Shown piece after piece: positions 45,156-55,115 of a stretch of 55,115 nt of DNA (position 1 is the first letter of the stretch; each line of letters opens with the position of its first letter). This stretch comes from Gnetum montanum (lineage: Eukaryota; Streptophyta; Gnetopsida; Gnetales; Gnetaceae): the NCBI GenBank assembly GCA_015680685.1, contig MNCI01021382.1, forward strand, positions 322,729 to 377,843, given 5' to 3'. The translations under genes and the position numbers were made by a program. Below the pieces are notes generated by a model that saw nothing but the letters and a program-made list of their open reading frames with translations, did not search any database and was not told where the DNA came from.

Positions 45156-46138
45156 GCTACCCTAAGGCCTAGCTTGTCACACCACAATAAATGAAGTTTG
45201 TTCCTGAAATCTTAATTCCCAAGCAAATGTGATTAGTCTTGCAACCACCACAACTACTTACCCATCAATAAAAAGTTCTAAATAAGGCATGATATTGAAT
45301 CAATTGTAGGTCTCAAGCTAATGTGATCAGTCTTGCAACCATCACAACCACCTACCCATACATCACTTACTAGTGGCCTCCTAGAATTATACCAATTATG
45401 TTCTCTTAAGATTGTTCAAGTGTTCTAATTTATTAAACATATCCATACATGTTTCAAATGTTTGTCAATCAATGCCATCTAAATGTAGTGGCTTCACTAA
45501 TGCTATAAGAAGATGACATAGTTGAAAGATCAAGTGAAATCTCAAAGTAGAAATGTGACATACTATTCCTAGATGTCATGGAAAATGTCAAATATTCATA
45601 ACATTCGACATTATGTGTAAAGAAAATAATAGAAAAAATATAGAAATAAAATGACAAGAATGCGTTATTAATGTAGAATAGTGTACCTAGGTCATGTTAT
45701 GAGGGTTCCTTAGGATTATCTTCCTTTGGCATCTATTTAGAGGTAATCTAGTACTAACACTATAGTTAGGTTTGGAATCGGCTAGAAGGGGTGGCTAATC
45801 ACCTTCATGTCCCACTTCACCTAGCATTTGTTACTTGCCATTAATGGCTTTATAACTTCATCTTGATATGACCTCTAATTCCTAGGTATGAATACCTTAG
45901 GTAAAACCCCCAAAGGTCATCTTGAAAGATATGGTTCTTATTACAATGCATTCTTTTGGGTCTTATGATAACATTTGTTATGAAGAGATACCATTTTGGT
46001 TATAAAATGACTCCATTTAGAAATGAGAATGTGATAAGAAAGTCAAGAAAATAACGAATTATGAATTGATCATCGAAACAAGGATTATATCAACAATATG
46101 ATTAAAGCATAAAAAATCATCATAAACTAGAAAGTAGG
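45156..46138. other. Spacer between E4 and E5
   Basis: No gene recognised. A degenerate direct repeat of about 47 bp lies at 45220-45267 and 45314-45360. A 62-codon minus ORF at 45469-45657 has no family-like features. Confidence 0.5.
45220..45360 (+). repeat. Degenerate 47-bp direct repeat
   Basis: Two copies about 93 bp apart share CAAGCAAATGTGATTAGTCT-like sequence followed by TGCAACCACCACAACTACTTACCC-like sequence, with several substitutions. Confidence 0.7.
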
Positions 46139-46993
46139 TGATGAGCGGTGAGGTACCCCTGCTCCCAACCATATGAATCACTAAGGCATTCATACATGAT
46201 TTGGTCGAATTCCATGGACCTATAATTCTCCAATAAACTAGTTCTTCTTAGAAGTGAAATGGTCGTTGAGAGCGTTCGTTGTCTTCCCAACTACACTTGT
46301 GAAGCTCAAGGATATGGTTTAAGTGTAATTGAGGTACGTGATTTTCCTCATTTTATGTTTTATAAGTTTAGTCACCTACAACAAAAATGAAAAGTATAAT
46401 AATTTAAGATCTAATTCATTTACTGTCTAGCTAGCCTAACACAAGTACCCATTCCACTTTTCTAGACACATCCTGAACACATATAGTGCTACTGGGCTAC
46501 CAAACATTAAGCGTTGTTGGGTTACCAAGCACTATATGTATGCTTGAAGTGGTTGTACTTGTGTTCACTAACAATTGAAAATTAATTACTTAATTTAAAT
46601 GCATTAAAGTAAAGTGCATGAAAATAAAGTGCATTAATGGAAACATTAATCTATTCTTAGTGCTACAAGGATTATCAAAAGAGTTTGTTTTTATTCCTGT
46701 CATACTACTACGCTTAGATACATCAGTGTTTGAACAAAGATCTATATACACTTAGACTCTTACTGCAAGCACTCAGAAAATACTCTAACTCTAAAAAAAA
46801 CAAACTACAAGAGCTTTGCTAATTATGACAAAAATTGATATCAAAATCATGAGCCCAAACACTATATTTATAGGTTGGCATATCCTCCACAACATCGGAT
46901 ATCTGACATCGCATCTTGGCTCTAACATTGGATACCTGACGTCGAGGCTTCGATGTTGGGTATGTCAGAGCAGACAAAAAATGTGATTCATCA
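46139..46993 (-). repeat. E5 3' LTR
   Basis: 855 bp from TGATGAGCGG to TTCATCA. The U3 side (46860-46985) has repeated GGATATCTGACATCG-type motifs. It is followed by the polypurine tract. Confidence 0.9.
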
Positions 46994-47005
46994 TACCTCC
47001 ATGAT
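46994..47005 (-). promoter_or_regulatory. E5 polypurine tract
   Basis: The minus strand ATCATGGAGGTA abuts the 3' LTR, one change from the E4 tract in the G-run. Confidence 0.72.
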
Positions 47006-49150
47006 TGAATGAAAACTCATCCTTGAGTGAAAAAGAGGAGGAACAAGTTCCTTACAAAATATTGGGAAGATATGGGATTATTGATTGACATACAAATTAA
47101 CTCAAATGTAACAGATAGACTCTAAGTGTCCAAGTGTACGGAGTTACAATCTTTACAAAATTGGGTGTTCATGATAAGAGAAGTGAACACCTAGGATAAA
47201 TTGACATCCAACACCTCTTGGTAGCTGAAGAGCAAGAGAGAAAATCCAATAATCATGAATGGTCCGCATCATGTGGTACTATCACATCATCCTTGGTGAA
47301 GATAGTCTTACTTCCAGTCCATGCTTCCCACTGCAATCAAAATAAAATCATGAATTAGTATGTGATGTGTAATACATTATTGTTGAATACCTTATCTTGT
47401 CGGTAGCTACACTCAACTAGGTTGTGATTGTGGTACATTAATTCCTTTAGTAGTGTTAGTGGGAAGGTTGACAAATAGGGTAAAATAGATAAGCGGTCCA
47501 TTAAATTTGAAAAAGTTCAACATAAGGAAATATTTGAAGAGGATGTAAGAATTTACAACAATAAAAAGGAAATTTCACTGAAAAATGTTGTGAAAATATG
47601 CACAATTGGATGTCATTGATGAGGTAAACAAAAGGTAAACAAAAGGATTTGATTGTAAGAGTATCTAAGGGTAAAGAACTTTAACTAATCCAACCAAAAG
47701 ATATGCAAGTGGATCCCCCCCAAAGTAGGCATAGGCCTTTTATGCCCTTGCATAACTTCAAACCAAAGAATCTGTGGGCCTTGTGGATGATTAATGATTA
47801 TGGAAAGTTAATTATAAAAACTCAGAAGAAACTACCTAAGAATTTTGACACATCAAACTAGGACATTGAACAAGAATATGAAATCGGCAGTGGGGTGAGA
47901 CATGAAAAGCATTGATGGATGAGAGAGTGTGGAATGAAGTTCCTGATTAAGGTCACATGAAGTTCCTTGTGGATTTTATGGTTAAATGACTTAATAAGAT
48001 CCATCATTAGTGCAAACCAAAACCAACCACATTTAGTGACTTCGCATCATCATTCTAAGACCAATCCATCTCCTTGAGTCACAAGAGTACTCCCATAGAA
48101 CAACCACCATTATTTATTAGAGAAAAAAAGAGAAGTAGGAATTGAGGAAGGACCTTAGTTAGAGGGAACCTTCAAGCATGAGTAACAAGTCTTTCTAGTC
48201 CCATAACTAGTGCTTGTAGCCCATTTATTTTTTCTAAGAGATGTGCTTTGAATTCTGATCATTTTTTTTTTTTGAAATGAAAATCACACCATGCAAAGAC
48301 ATATGCGTTTATTTTGTCTAAAGGGTGTGCTTTGAATTCCCATCATTTTTTTTTTTTGAAATGGAAACCACACCATGCAAAGACACATGCATTTATTTTG
48401 TCTAAGGGGTGTGCTTTGAATTCCTATCATTTTTCTTCTTCTTCTTCTTCTTCTTTGATGAGAACTACACCATGCAAAGACTTATTCAACTTCCTTTTAT
48501 TGGTTGACATGAAATGGTAAGAAATCCATGAAAACACACATGCACTCAAGAAAATAGAAAGGCACAAAGAATACCAAATCCCCTTGAAGTCACACCATGT
48601 TCAAACCTTTGAATTCTTTTCAATTCTGAAAACTACCAAGTCACAAATTTATTAAAGTTTTGTTAATGAAAAAGGGACTGCACATTTCCAGAACAAGGAA
48701 AACCATAGAGTTTTTGGATGGATGGATGTAATGGACTCACTGCTTATTGCATGAAAAAGAAATGATGTCCTAATCATCCATAATGAAATTCAAAGCTAGA
48801 ATCTAGACACCAACAATCAAATAACAAAATATTACATACCACCATCAAGCAACGCATTACCATTGTACTTGGCACTTATTAATAAAAAGTTAGAAAATCA
48901 CACCAAAATAAAATAAAAGAAAATATAAAAGAAAGTGTAAAATATTCAAGAAATAGCAAATGTACTAACAATGATGTAAAATAAAAATTAGAAAAGATTA
49001 ATAACATGAAAATAAGAAGATGTAAGATAAAGAATGTGTAAAACAAAAGGTTGAAAAACTAAGGAGCTGCTGATATGGTTAGCATGGATGGCCATCTCCC
49101 CCATGACTAAGTTGAAAGGAGGAGATCCGAAATACGGAGTGTGGTTGTCC
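47006..49150 (-). other. E5 3' region
   Basis: No intact ORF. It contains the 80-nt conserved block (about 47705-47780), the three-unit 84-bp tandem repeat, a TTTGATTGCAG acceptor-like site (about 47333-47343) and the pol-end purine motif (49085-49098). ORF-X is absent. Confidence 0.65.
48226..48482 (-). repeat. 84-bp tandem repeat, three units
   Basis: GTGCTTTGAATTC starts at 48243, 48327 and 48411, an exact 84-bp period. Each unit has a T-run or TTC repeat, then ACACCATGCAAAGAC. Confidence 0.9.
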
Positions 49151-50273
49151 ACCCAATGAGGCATTTGTCATATTAGTTGCCTTATGCTTGTGGAAAGGTT
49201 TGATTTATTAGATGTTGACCAACTATTTCTTGTCTGGGTTCTTAGGTTTGTAGATCATCATGGCTCCAAAAGGAAAAGTTTGTAAATGATGTAAGGTCCT
49301 TCCCACAACATATGGAACTTAGTTCGTTGAGGCATGTGTGTGGGGTTCCAATAGAGAACCATATCTCCCGATTGAAATTTGAATTTTTTGATTTTAAGGT
49401 CATGGTGCTTTTTGTTATAGGCCTTATGCAACTCATTAGATGATAGGGCTACCAATTGGTTTTCGTCTAGTAGGTTGATATTCATTAGTCTTTCTTTTTG
49501 TGCTAGGCTCAAGTCGAGGTCAAGGTCATAGGCTGTTGAAAATGTATAGAGCTCCAATTGAATAGGAAGTATTGGTAATTTATTGTACACAAGCTCATAG
49601 GGAGAATAGCCTATAGGAAGTTTCCATGTTGAGTGGTAGGCCCAAAGGGCATCGTTGAGTTTTGTGCTCTACTCTTTCCTATATTTGCTAAGAATTCTTA
49701 TTAGAATCCTTGTGACTTTCCTATTGGTAACTTTAGCTTGATCATTGGCTTGGGGGTGGTAGGGTGTTGTGAGTTTATGTTCAACCCCCAAGTGTTACAT
49801 GAGCTTCCAAAAAGTAGTGCTTGTAAAGTGAGTTCCATTATCAGAAATTAATACACGTGGCACACCAAACCTATTTACAACATTTTGTTGTACAAACTGA
49901 GTAATAGTAGAAGATGTATAGTCAATGATAACTGCTACTTCTGTCCATTTCATATAATAGTCAATAGTAACTATGATGTGTGCCTTTCCATTTGACAGGG
50001 GCGTGATGCGACCCATGACATCAATGCCCTAGATATCAAAGGGTTCTAGTGGTTGAATCCATTGCTGAGGTCCCTCTATTTGAGTAGTCATTCGACTATC
50101 TCGTTGGCATCATTCACAGGAGTGGACATAATGATAAGCATCCCTAAAGATTTTTGGTCAATAGTACCCTACCATTAGGATTTCAATGGTCATGCATCTC
50201 CTAGCATAGTGTCCTCCACAAAGACCTTCATGAGCATCTTAGAGAATGCACAATTGATTAACATTAGGGACAT
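49151..50273 (-). pseudogene. E5 integrase remnant
   Basis: Minus strand: decayed H2C2 finger (about 50100-50260), MGRITPLSNGKAHIIVTIDYYMKWTEVAVI, then 'VPRVLISDNGTHFTSTTFWK' with the second catalytic Asp (49795-49860), and a C-terminal YNKLPILPIQLEL, LDENQLVALS, KFQSGDMVLYW and FHMLWEGPYIIY. No chromodomain. Stops and frame breaks. Confidence 0.86.
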
Positions 50274-50274
50274 N
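50274..50274. other. Single ambiguous base at a deletion junction
   Basis: One N in CATNTGATTA. Aligned with E3, about 270 bp (32064-32331) is missing exactly here, so it probably marks an assembly join rather than a plain base ambiguity. Confidence 0.75.
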
Positions 50275-51620
50275 TGATTAGCGAGCACATTCTCAATGCC
50301 CTTTCAACCTACCATTGTAAGATCAATTTTCTACAAGATCACTAGCCATCATATGACAGAGGGGCTCACCGTTGGCTTATTCATCAGGAAGCAGATGGCA
50401 CTGTGGTCCATGTGCATAAACACCTTGTATCTAAGCACATAATGTCTGAACTTCTCTAGAGCAAACAACATTGCCATCAATTCTTTTTCTATAGTGGTGT
50501 AGTTTAGTTGTACACCCACAATGCTTTAGCTAGTGCAATAAATGTAGTATGGACGTTTCTTGTTGTCCATCTATGTAAGCATGGCTCCCAAGGTGTAGTT
50601 AGATGCATTCGTCATGACATGAAATGGTCTGAACCAGTCAGGTGCTTGTAGGATTGGAGTTTCTACAAGTTTTTCTTTTAGCTATTAGAATGCTTTTTCA
50701 CATTTCAAGGCCTAGACAAATGGAGCATTTTTCTTTGTCAGCTCCACTAACATTTTTGCGATCTTAGAGAAATTCTCTATGAATCATCGATAGTAGCTAG
50801 TATGTCCAAGGAATGATCAAACATCTTTGATAGTTTCTGGTTGGCGAGATATTCCTTGGATGACCCTTATTTTCTCAGGGTCTACCTCAATTTTTGCTTA
50901 TGATATTCTATGCTCCAATACAATGCCTTCCTAGGCCATTAGATGACTCTTTTGCCAGTTGAGCCACAAGTTGGTTTCAACACATCATTTTAGCACTTGC
51001 TCAAGGTGGTCCAAGACTTACTCAAATGTAGCTCCATAAGTGGAGAAGTCATTCATGAAGATTTCCGTACCACTTTCAATATGCTATTGAAAAATGCTTA
51101 GAACCAAGCATTGAAATGTAGTAGGAGCATTGCATAGACCAAATGGCATCTTAGAATATGCAAAAGTTCCCCAAGGACTCATGAATGTTGTCTTCACCTA
51201 GTCCTCTGGTGTAATTTGAATTTGGTTATAGCCACTATAACCATCTAGAAAACTATAGTAGCAATGCCCAGATATTATATCTAACACTTGATTAACAAAT
51301 GGCAACGAAAAATGGTCCTTGAATGTTGCCATATTTAGCAGCTAAAAATTGATGTAGACTTGCCACTTGCCTTATTTCTTTGGCACAATTATGAGTGGAC
51401 TAACCCACTCACTATCGGCAATGGGATAAATGAACCCTGCCTTGAGGAGTTTTTTGATTTCCTCTTTGATAATCTACTTCAGTTTAGGGTTCAATCGTCT
51501 TTGTGGCTATCTCTTTGGCTTTATGGTTGGATCAGTGTAGATATGATGCTCGCATATCCTAGGATTAATCCCTATGAGTTCAAGATATGACCAAGCAAAA
51601 TTTGCTAACCATTTTTCAAC
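50275..51620 (-). pseudogene. pol: E5 reverse transcriptase and RNase H remnant
   Basis: RT with 'FIYPIADSEWVSPLIIVPKK', LDGYSGYNQIQI and the catalytic box FMNDF (first Asp changed to Asn) near 51050-51065. Then VDPEKIRVIQGIS and FLGHTSYYR-like sequence. RNase H begins MTNASNYTLGAMLT (TDAS changed to TNAS, about 50610) and has YYIHCTS and HMDHSAICFLMNKPTVSP. Multiple stops. Confidence 0.86.
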
Positions 51621-52019
51621 CACATTCAACAACATCTTTTTCTACTATGGAGTAAGATTTGCATTGATTATGATCGGCTTTTCATTTTTTAAAAAGACAC
51701 ATTCCATTTTGGTCGTAGCATTTTTAGTTCAAGGGGCTCTTACTTAAAATTTTAGGAATTTCAAATTCTTCCCAATAAGTATCATCATTTACATCATCAG
51801 AGAGTTGGTGATGAACTTGCTCTAGTTCATTCATGCCTACAACATATGCACATGTCAGGCTCTTAGTTAATTCCATGTGAAGTGTGCTACTCTTAGAATT
51901 AGCAGTCAGCCGCTGGGTGCCCTCTTGTTTTGTGGCTACTACATATAGACACCTTTGAATTTCTACTTTTGGTGCACACTACTTGCATGCAGAGATAGAT
52001 GCTTGTTTCATGACCTAGA

Positions 52020-52720
52020 GTTTTTACACATAATTGCACCCTGTATCGTTGTGTGTGATGTATGGAACTTGCTTCTTCTGGATCTTTTCAAATGCATTTT
52101 CTTTGGGTATTTCCAGGGAAAAATCTCTTATGTCCATTCTTACATTCACAATGCTAAGCCATGCTTTTCCCATGATGATTAGGAAATCCCCTTTGCAGTT
52201 CTCCACTTTGATCACTAGGAAATCAATAGAATAAGACCACCCATAGAGAGTGGTCACAATGTCTTCCACCAATCCCAATGGAATAGTGATGGACTAGTCT
52301 GTCAATTCTAATCTAATATTGCTCTTCTTGAGAGGTGGTAGGTTCTATGTAGTATACATCTCATGAGAAATTAAATTAACACCAGAAACTAAGTCAAGAA
52401 GAGCTTTGCATGGTTTATTTCTAGCGATCTGCAAATAAAGCAAAAAACTTTCAAGATCTGCTAACTTCCTAGGAAGGTTTCTAGCATGGATCCAATCAGA
52501 TACGGCATGAGTAAGCATAACAATATGAATCGTAGGCGATGTTTGGTTTGAAGGGGACTCAAAGGAATTTGATATAGAGGAAGACAAAGGAATAGGGTTG
52601 TCAACCATAGGTGTATGTGAGGGCTTAGGTGGACTATGTGGTCAGAAGAAAGGTCTTTTCTTTGATCAAGTCTCCGAATCACTCGGTTGATTAACCGGTT
52701 GTAGGTTAATGGCCCTAGTA
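52020..52720 (-). pseudogene. E5 aspartic protease remnant
   Basis: 'VMLTHAVSDWIHARNLPRKL', CKALLDLVSGVNLISHEMY (D-S-G changed to DLV), GLVEDIVTTLYGWSYSIDFLVIKVENCKGDF and IIMGKAWLSIV. Active site lost. Confidence 0.8.
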
Positions 52721-54915
52721 GCATTGTGTTGTTGCGGTTGAGCTAGTAGTTCACCTTGGATAGGTGGAGCAGGTGGTAGCTATGCTATTAGAGAAGGAAG
52801 ATGTATAGAAATAGGAGAAGGATAAGGGTAAGAGGTGGTATCCATTTGTTCATGTGGAGAATGAGTTTGATAATAATCAAAAGGATGGTAGTAAGATTGG
52901 AAAGTAGAAACATGACTAGAGGAGTCATGTGGAGATAGGGGTTACTAAATATATGGATCAAGTTGTCTGTAAGGGTATTGTTGCCTTGGTGGTGTCAATG
53001 CCCATGATTGTGGTTGCTACCACTATTGATACTGCTCATATGGTTGTAGTGGAGTTCTACTAGTATAATATTGCTGCTACTAGCAAATTTACCTAAAATT
53101 ACCTTGAGGATAAGATTATCTTCTAGATGGTTACCTTTGTGTTAGTCGTGGATTCAAAGCATACACTCCAGACTCTTGTAAATGTGACACTATGGGGCAA
53201 CATCTCTTAGGATGCACATACTAGCAGATGTCACACCCACCACCATCATTTGATTCACTTTCCACAAGTTCTATTGTAGCAATCTTGTCCTTACCTTTTT
53301 TATAGGCACGTTTAACTTCTTTGTGCCTCTTGCACTCACAATCACTACCTTGTTCTTTGGAATCTTTAGCAATTTTTAGGACAACTTGAAATCTGCTATC
53401 CGTGGAATCCCATAACTAATCAACCTTGGCCGTAATTTTAGATTGAAATTTTTGGAGTGGCAAGGTTTTCCTATTCACCACCTCATCACATGCAGATTCA
53501 TCCTAACTATCACAGAATCGAACCTCCCTCTTATGAATGGAAGGATCACAATTATATTCTTCTGCACTTTCTCTTTTTCTTAATTCACCCTCCTCTTTAG
53601 CTACCTATTGGATTAGTCTTTGTATCTGATGGGAACTTAATTCTAACAATTGCCCTTGGGCATAGATACCAAGGGTTCTCCTAGGTTTTTTATCAAAGCC
53701 CTTCTATAATGTGGTGAAGTTGATCTAGTTGAGAATAACCATGGCTAGGACATTTGTGCATTAAGGAATAGTATCGGTCGATGGTGGTATCTAAGGGTTT
53801 GTGTGTTTCTTATTTCCATCCTTGGATTTGCCTTATCAAGTTGGACACTTTGGAGTATGTTTGATATCTATCATTAAACAATTCAAGCATGGTACTCCAT
53901 CGTCTAATAAATTTCAGCTCTATGGACTAGTACCAATTTTCTACTTCTTTGATGAGTGTCCTTGGGAACAACTTAAGTTTTTGCCACTCATTCTCTATGT
54001 TCTGCAAGGCACATGCATCTTGAAAAGCTTGGAGATGGTTTTGTGGATTAGAGTTATATCCTCCTTCAAACCAAGGAATATTGTTCATGTCTAACCTTTT
54101 GATCCAACTATCCTTCACATGCCTTGTTGGAATTTGTACTACATCTACGATATTAAGCATACTTTAGGTAGCAAGCAAAGGCTCATCAAGGCCTTAATTT
54201 TGATGTCTATGATGCCCTCTACTACCCCTTCATTCATGGTGATGTGCCTCTCTTGAATGTCTACGCCTTCGATCTTACCTTTTCCCATAGTCCCTTCAAT
54301 CATTTCAGTTCTATTAGTCATTTTGGTCACCTCCATCATGGTCTCACCTTCTACAATTGTGATTAAAGCTAGAAAAAGAAGATGATGATGATGAGGATGA
54401 AGAGGAAAAAGGACTAGCACCATCACGGTGCCTGCTACCACCTCTTTAGCGATCATGACCACAATCATGATCTTGTTTCTTGTCTGTATCCTTACCTTGA
54501 CTTGCCTCATTAGATCCTTATTTGTTATTGGATCCATTCCTACTAGAACCAGGGTTGTGAATTGTGAACTATAAGTTCTGAATTTAACCTCCTTCACCAA
54601 AGTCAAAGAGAGGGATTTCACTAGATGGGAAACCTCTAGAGAAGGGTTCCCCACCATCTTTTTGGTATAGCAGGAATGGGGAATCATTAAATCCTTTTTC
54701 CTTTGCAAATTTATGGCATTGTTCTAGCTATCAATCCTGTAGACGTGCTTGAGTGGGATGATAATCCCTGGTGTCAGTATCTTGCACAACATGCTTAGCA
54801 TGATGTTCCTAGAGACCCCATCGTATAAGCATTTGTTGGAGCATTGTAGGAATAGATTGATTGGGTAGTAACACAATGTTGCCCTCCATGTCACGCCACC
54901 ACAGCTATTCATCTT
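52721..54915 (-). pseudogene. gag: E5 gag remnant, N-terminus cut off by E6
   Basis: From 54915: WWRDMEGNIVLLPNQSIPTML, an R/S/H-rich stretch (about 54180-54480), then FEGGYNSNPQNHLQAFQDACALQNIENEWQKLKLFPRTL (53927-54100), a decayed central part, the zinc-knuckle region (about 53190-53240) and a Q/P/Y-rich tail (PYEQYQ, PQSWALTPPRQQYPYRQLDPY, about 52960-53060). Several stops. The first 40-odd codons, leader and 5' LTR are displaced by E6 and lie outside the window if they exist. Confidence 0.83.
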
Positions 54916-55115
54916 TGATGAGTGGCAAGGTACCCCTACACTCAACCATACGAATACGAGTGTGTACGTGTGATCCGGTTGAACTCCGTAGACTAAATGC
55001 CTTAATGCCACAAGAAACACTTGGGGTTAATCGTTCGTTGTCTTCCCAGGCTTGCTTGTATGTGTCACGGTGTATGGTTAAGCAAGTCTGAGGTATATGA
55101 TTTTTTTGGTATTTT
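54916..55115 (-). repeat. E6: start of an E1/E4-family LTR, continuing off the right edge
   Basis: TGATGAGTGGCAAGGTACCC at 54916 matches the first 200 bp of the E4 LTR closely. It begins inside the E5 gag frame with no primer site beside it, so it is a separate insertion (nested element or solo LTR). Candidate target duplication is ATCTT (54911-54915). Confidence 0.85.

Larger units (their letters stand above)
46139..54915 (-). mobile_element. E5: Athila/Tat-like retrotransposon, 5' end cut by E6
   Basis: Minus strand with 3' LTR at 46139-46993, 3' region, integrase, RNase H, RT, protease and gag up to 54915, where an unrelated-family LTR start (E6) interrupts gag near codon 45. There is no ORF-X; the 3' region is only about 2.1 kb. 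Relative to E3 about 270 bp between the integrase finger and RNase H is missing at a single N (50274). Confidence 0.88.

Noticed and set aside
48226-48482. CRISPR-like regular repeat
   Set aside because: The 84-bp units are contiguous, contain T-runs and lie in a retroelement 3' region; no spacer-repeat alternation and the genome is a plant.
54145-54708. 187-codon minus ORF
   Set aside because: Off-frame reading of the R/S/H-rich part of E5 gag; low-complexity DNA stays open in several frames.

Overview
The window looks like a repeat-filled stretch of a large seed-plant genome, probably a gymnosperm, though the species cannot be fixed from sequence alone. The grounds are AT-rich sequence, several decayed Athila/Tat-like Ty3/gypsy LTR retrotransposons primed by tRNA-Asp, plant-type RTE LINE debris, and only one convincing host gene. 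I found no bacterial-style operon, rRNA gene, tRNA gene or CRISPR array.

Layout. Element E1 (minus strand, 1-5879) enters from the left edge and ends in its 5' LTR about 670 bp upstream of the one intact host gene, a secreted ricin-B-type (beta-trefoil) lectin-like protein at 6551-7069. Then come 3' flank with a 20-bp x3 tandem repeat, a LINE reverse transcriptase remnant (about 8290-9330) and the 3' end of an RTE LINE (9917-10597). That RTE copy is broken by two complete LTR elements of about 13.1-13.2 kb: E2 (plus, 10598-23786) and E3 (minus, 24989-38121, target duplication ACCAC). Its remaining pieces lie at 23787-24988 and 38122 to about 38470. Next are E4 (minus, 38686-45155), a shorter derivative that has lost RT, RNase H and most of integrase, a 1-kb unassigned spacer, E5 (minus, 46139-54915) and an E1/E4-type LTR, E6, that cuts into the E5 gag gene and leaves the window.

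All five larger elements share one plan: LTRs bounded by TGATGAG...CTCATCA or decayed forms, a tRNA-Asp primer site one base from the 5' LTR, gag with an R/S/H-rich N-terminal part, a short zinc knuckle and a Q/P/Y-rich tail, an aspartic protease (DSG), RT with an FMDD box, RNase H, an integrase with H2C2 finger, and a long 3' region. None encodes an intact polyprotein. Most in-frame stops are TAG, as expected from decay of methylated CHG sites.

The most interesting content is in the 3' regions of E2 and E3. Each carries an extra sense-strand ORF of roughly 930-950 codons (ORF-X), with an N-terminal part resembling domains annotated as 'putative plant transposon protein' and a long coiled-coil C-terminal part. 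About 360-450 bp upstream of each ORF-X start is a TATA box preceded by the same GGCC-centred palindromes found upstream of the TATA box in that element's LTRs. This suggests a second, LTR-like internal promoter for ORF-X. Other shared 3' features are an 80-nt conserved block, duplicated polypurine motifs (AGTCATGGGGG) and a tandem repeat whose copy number varies between elements.
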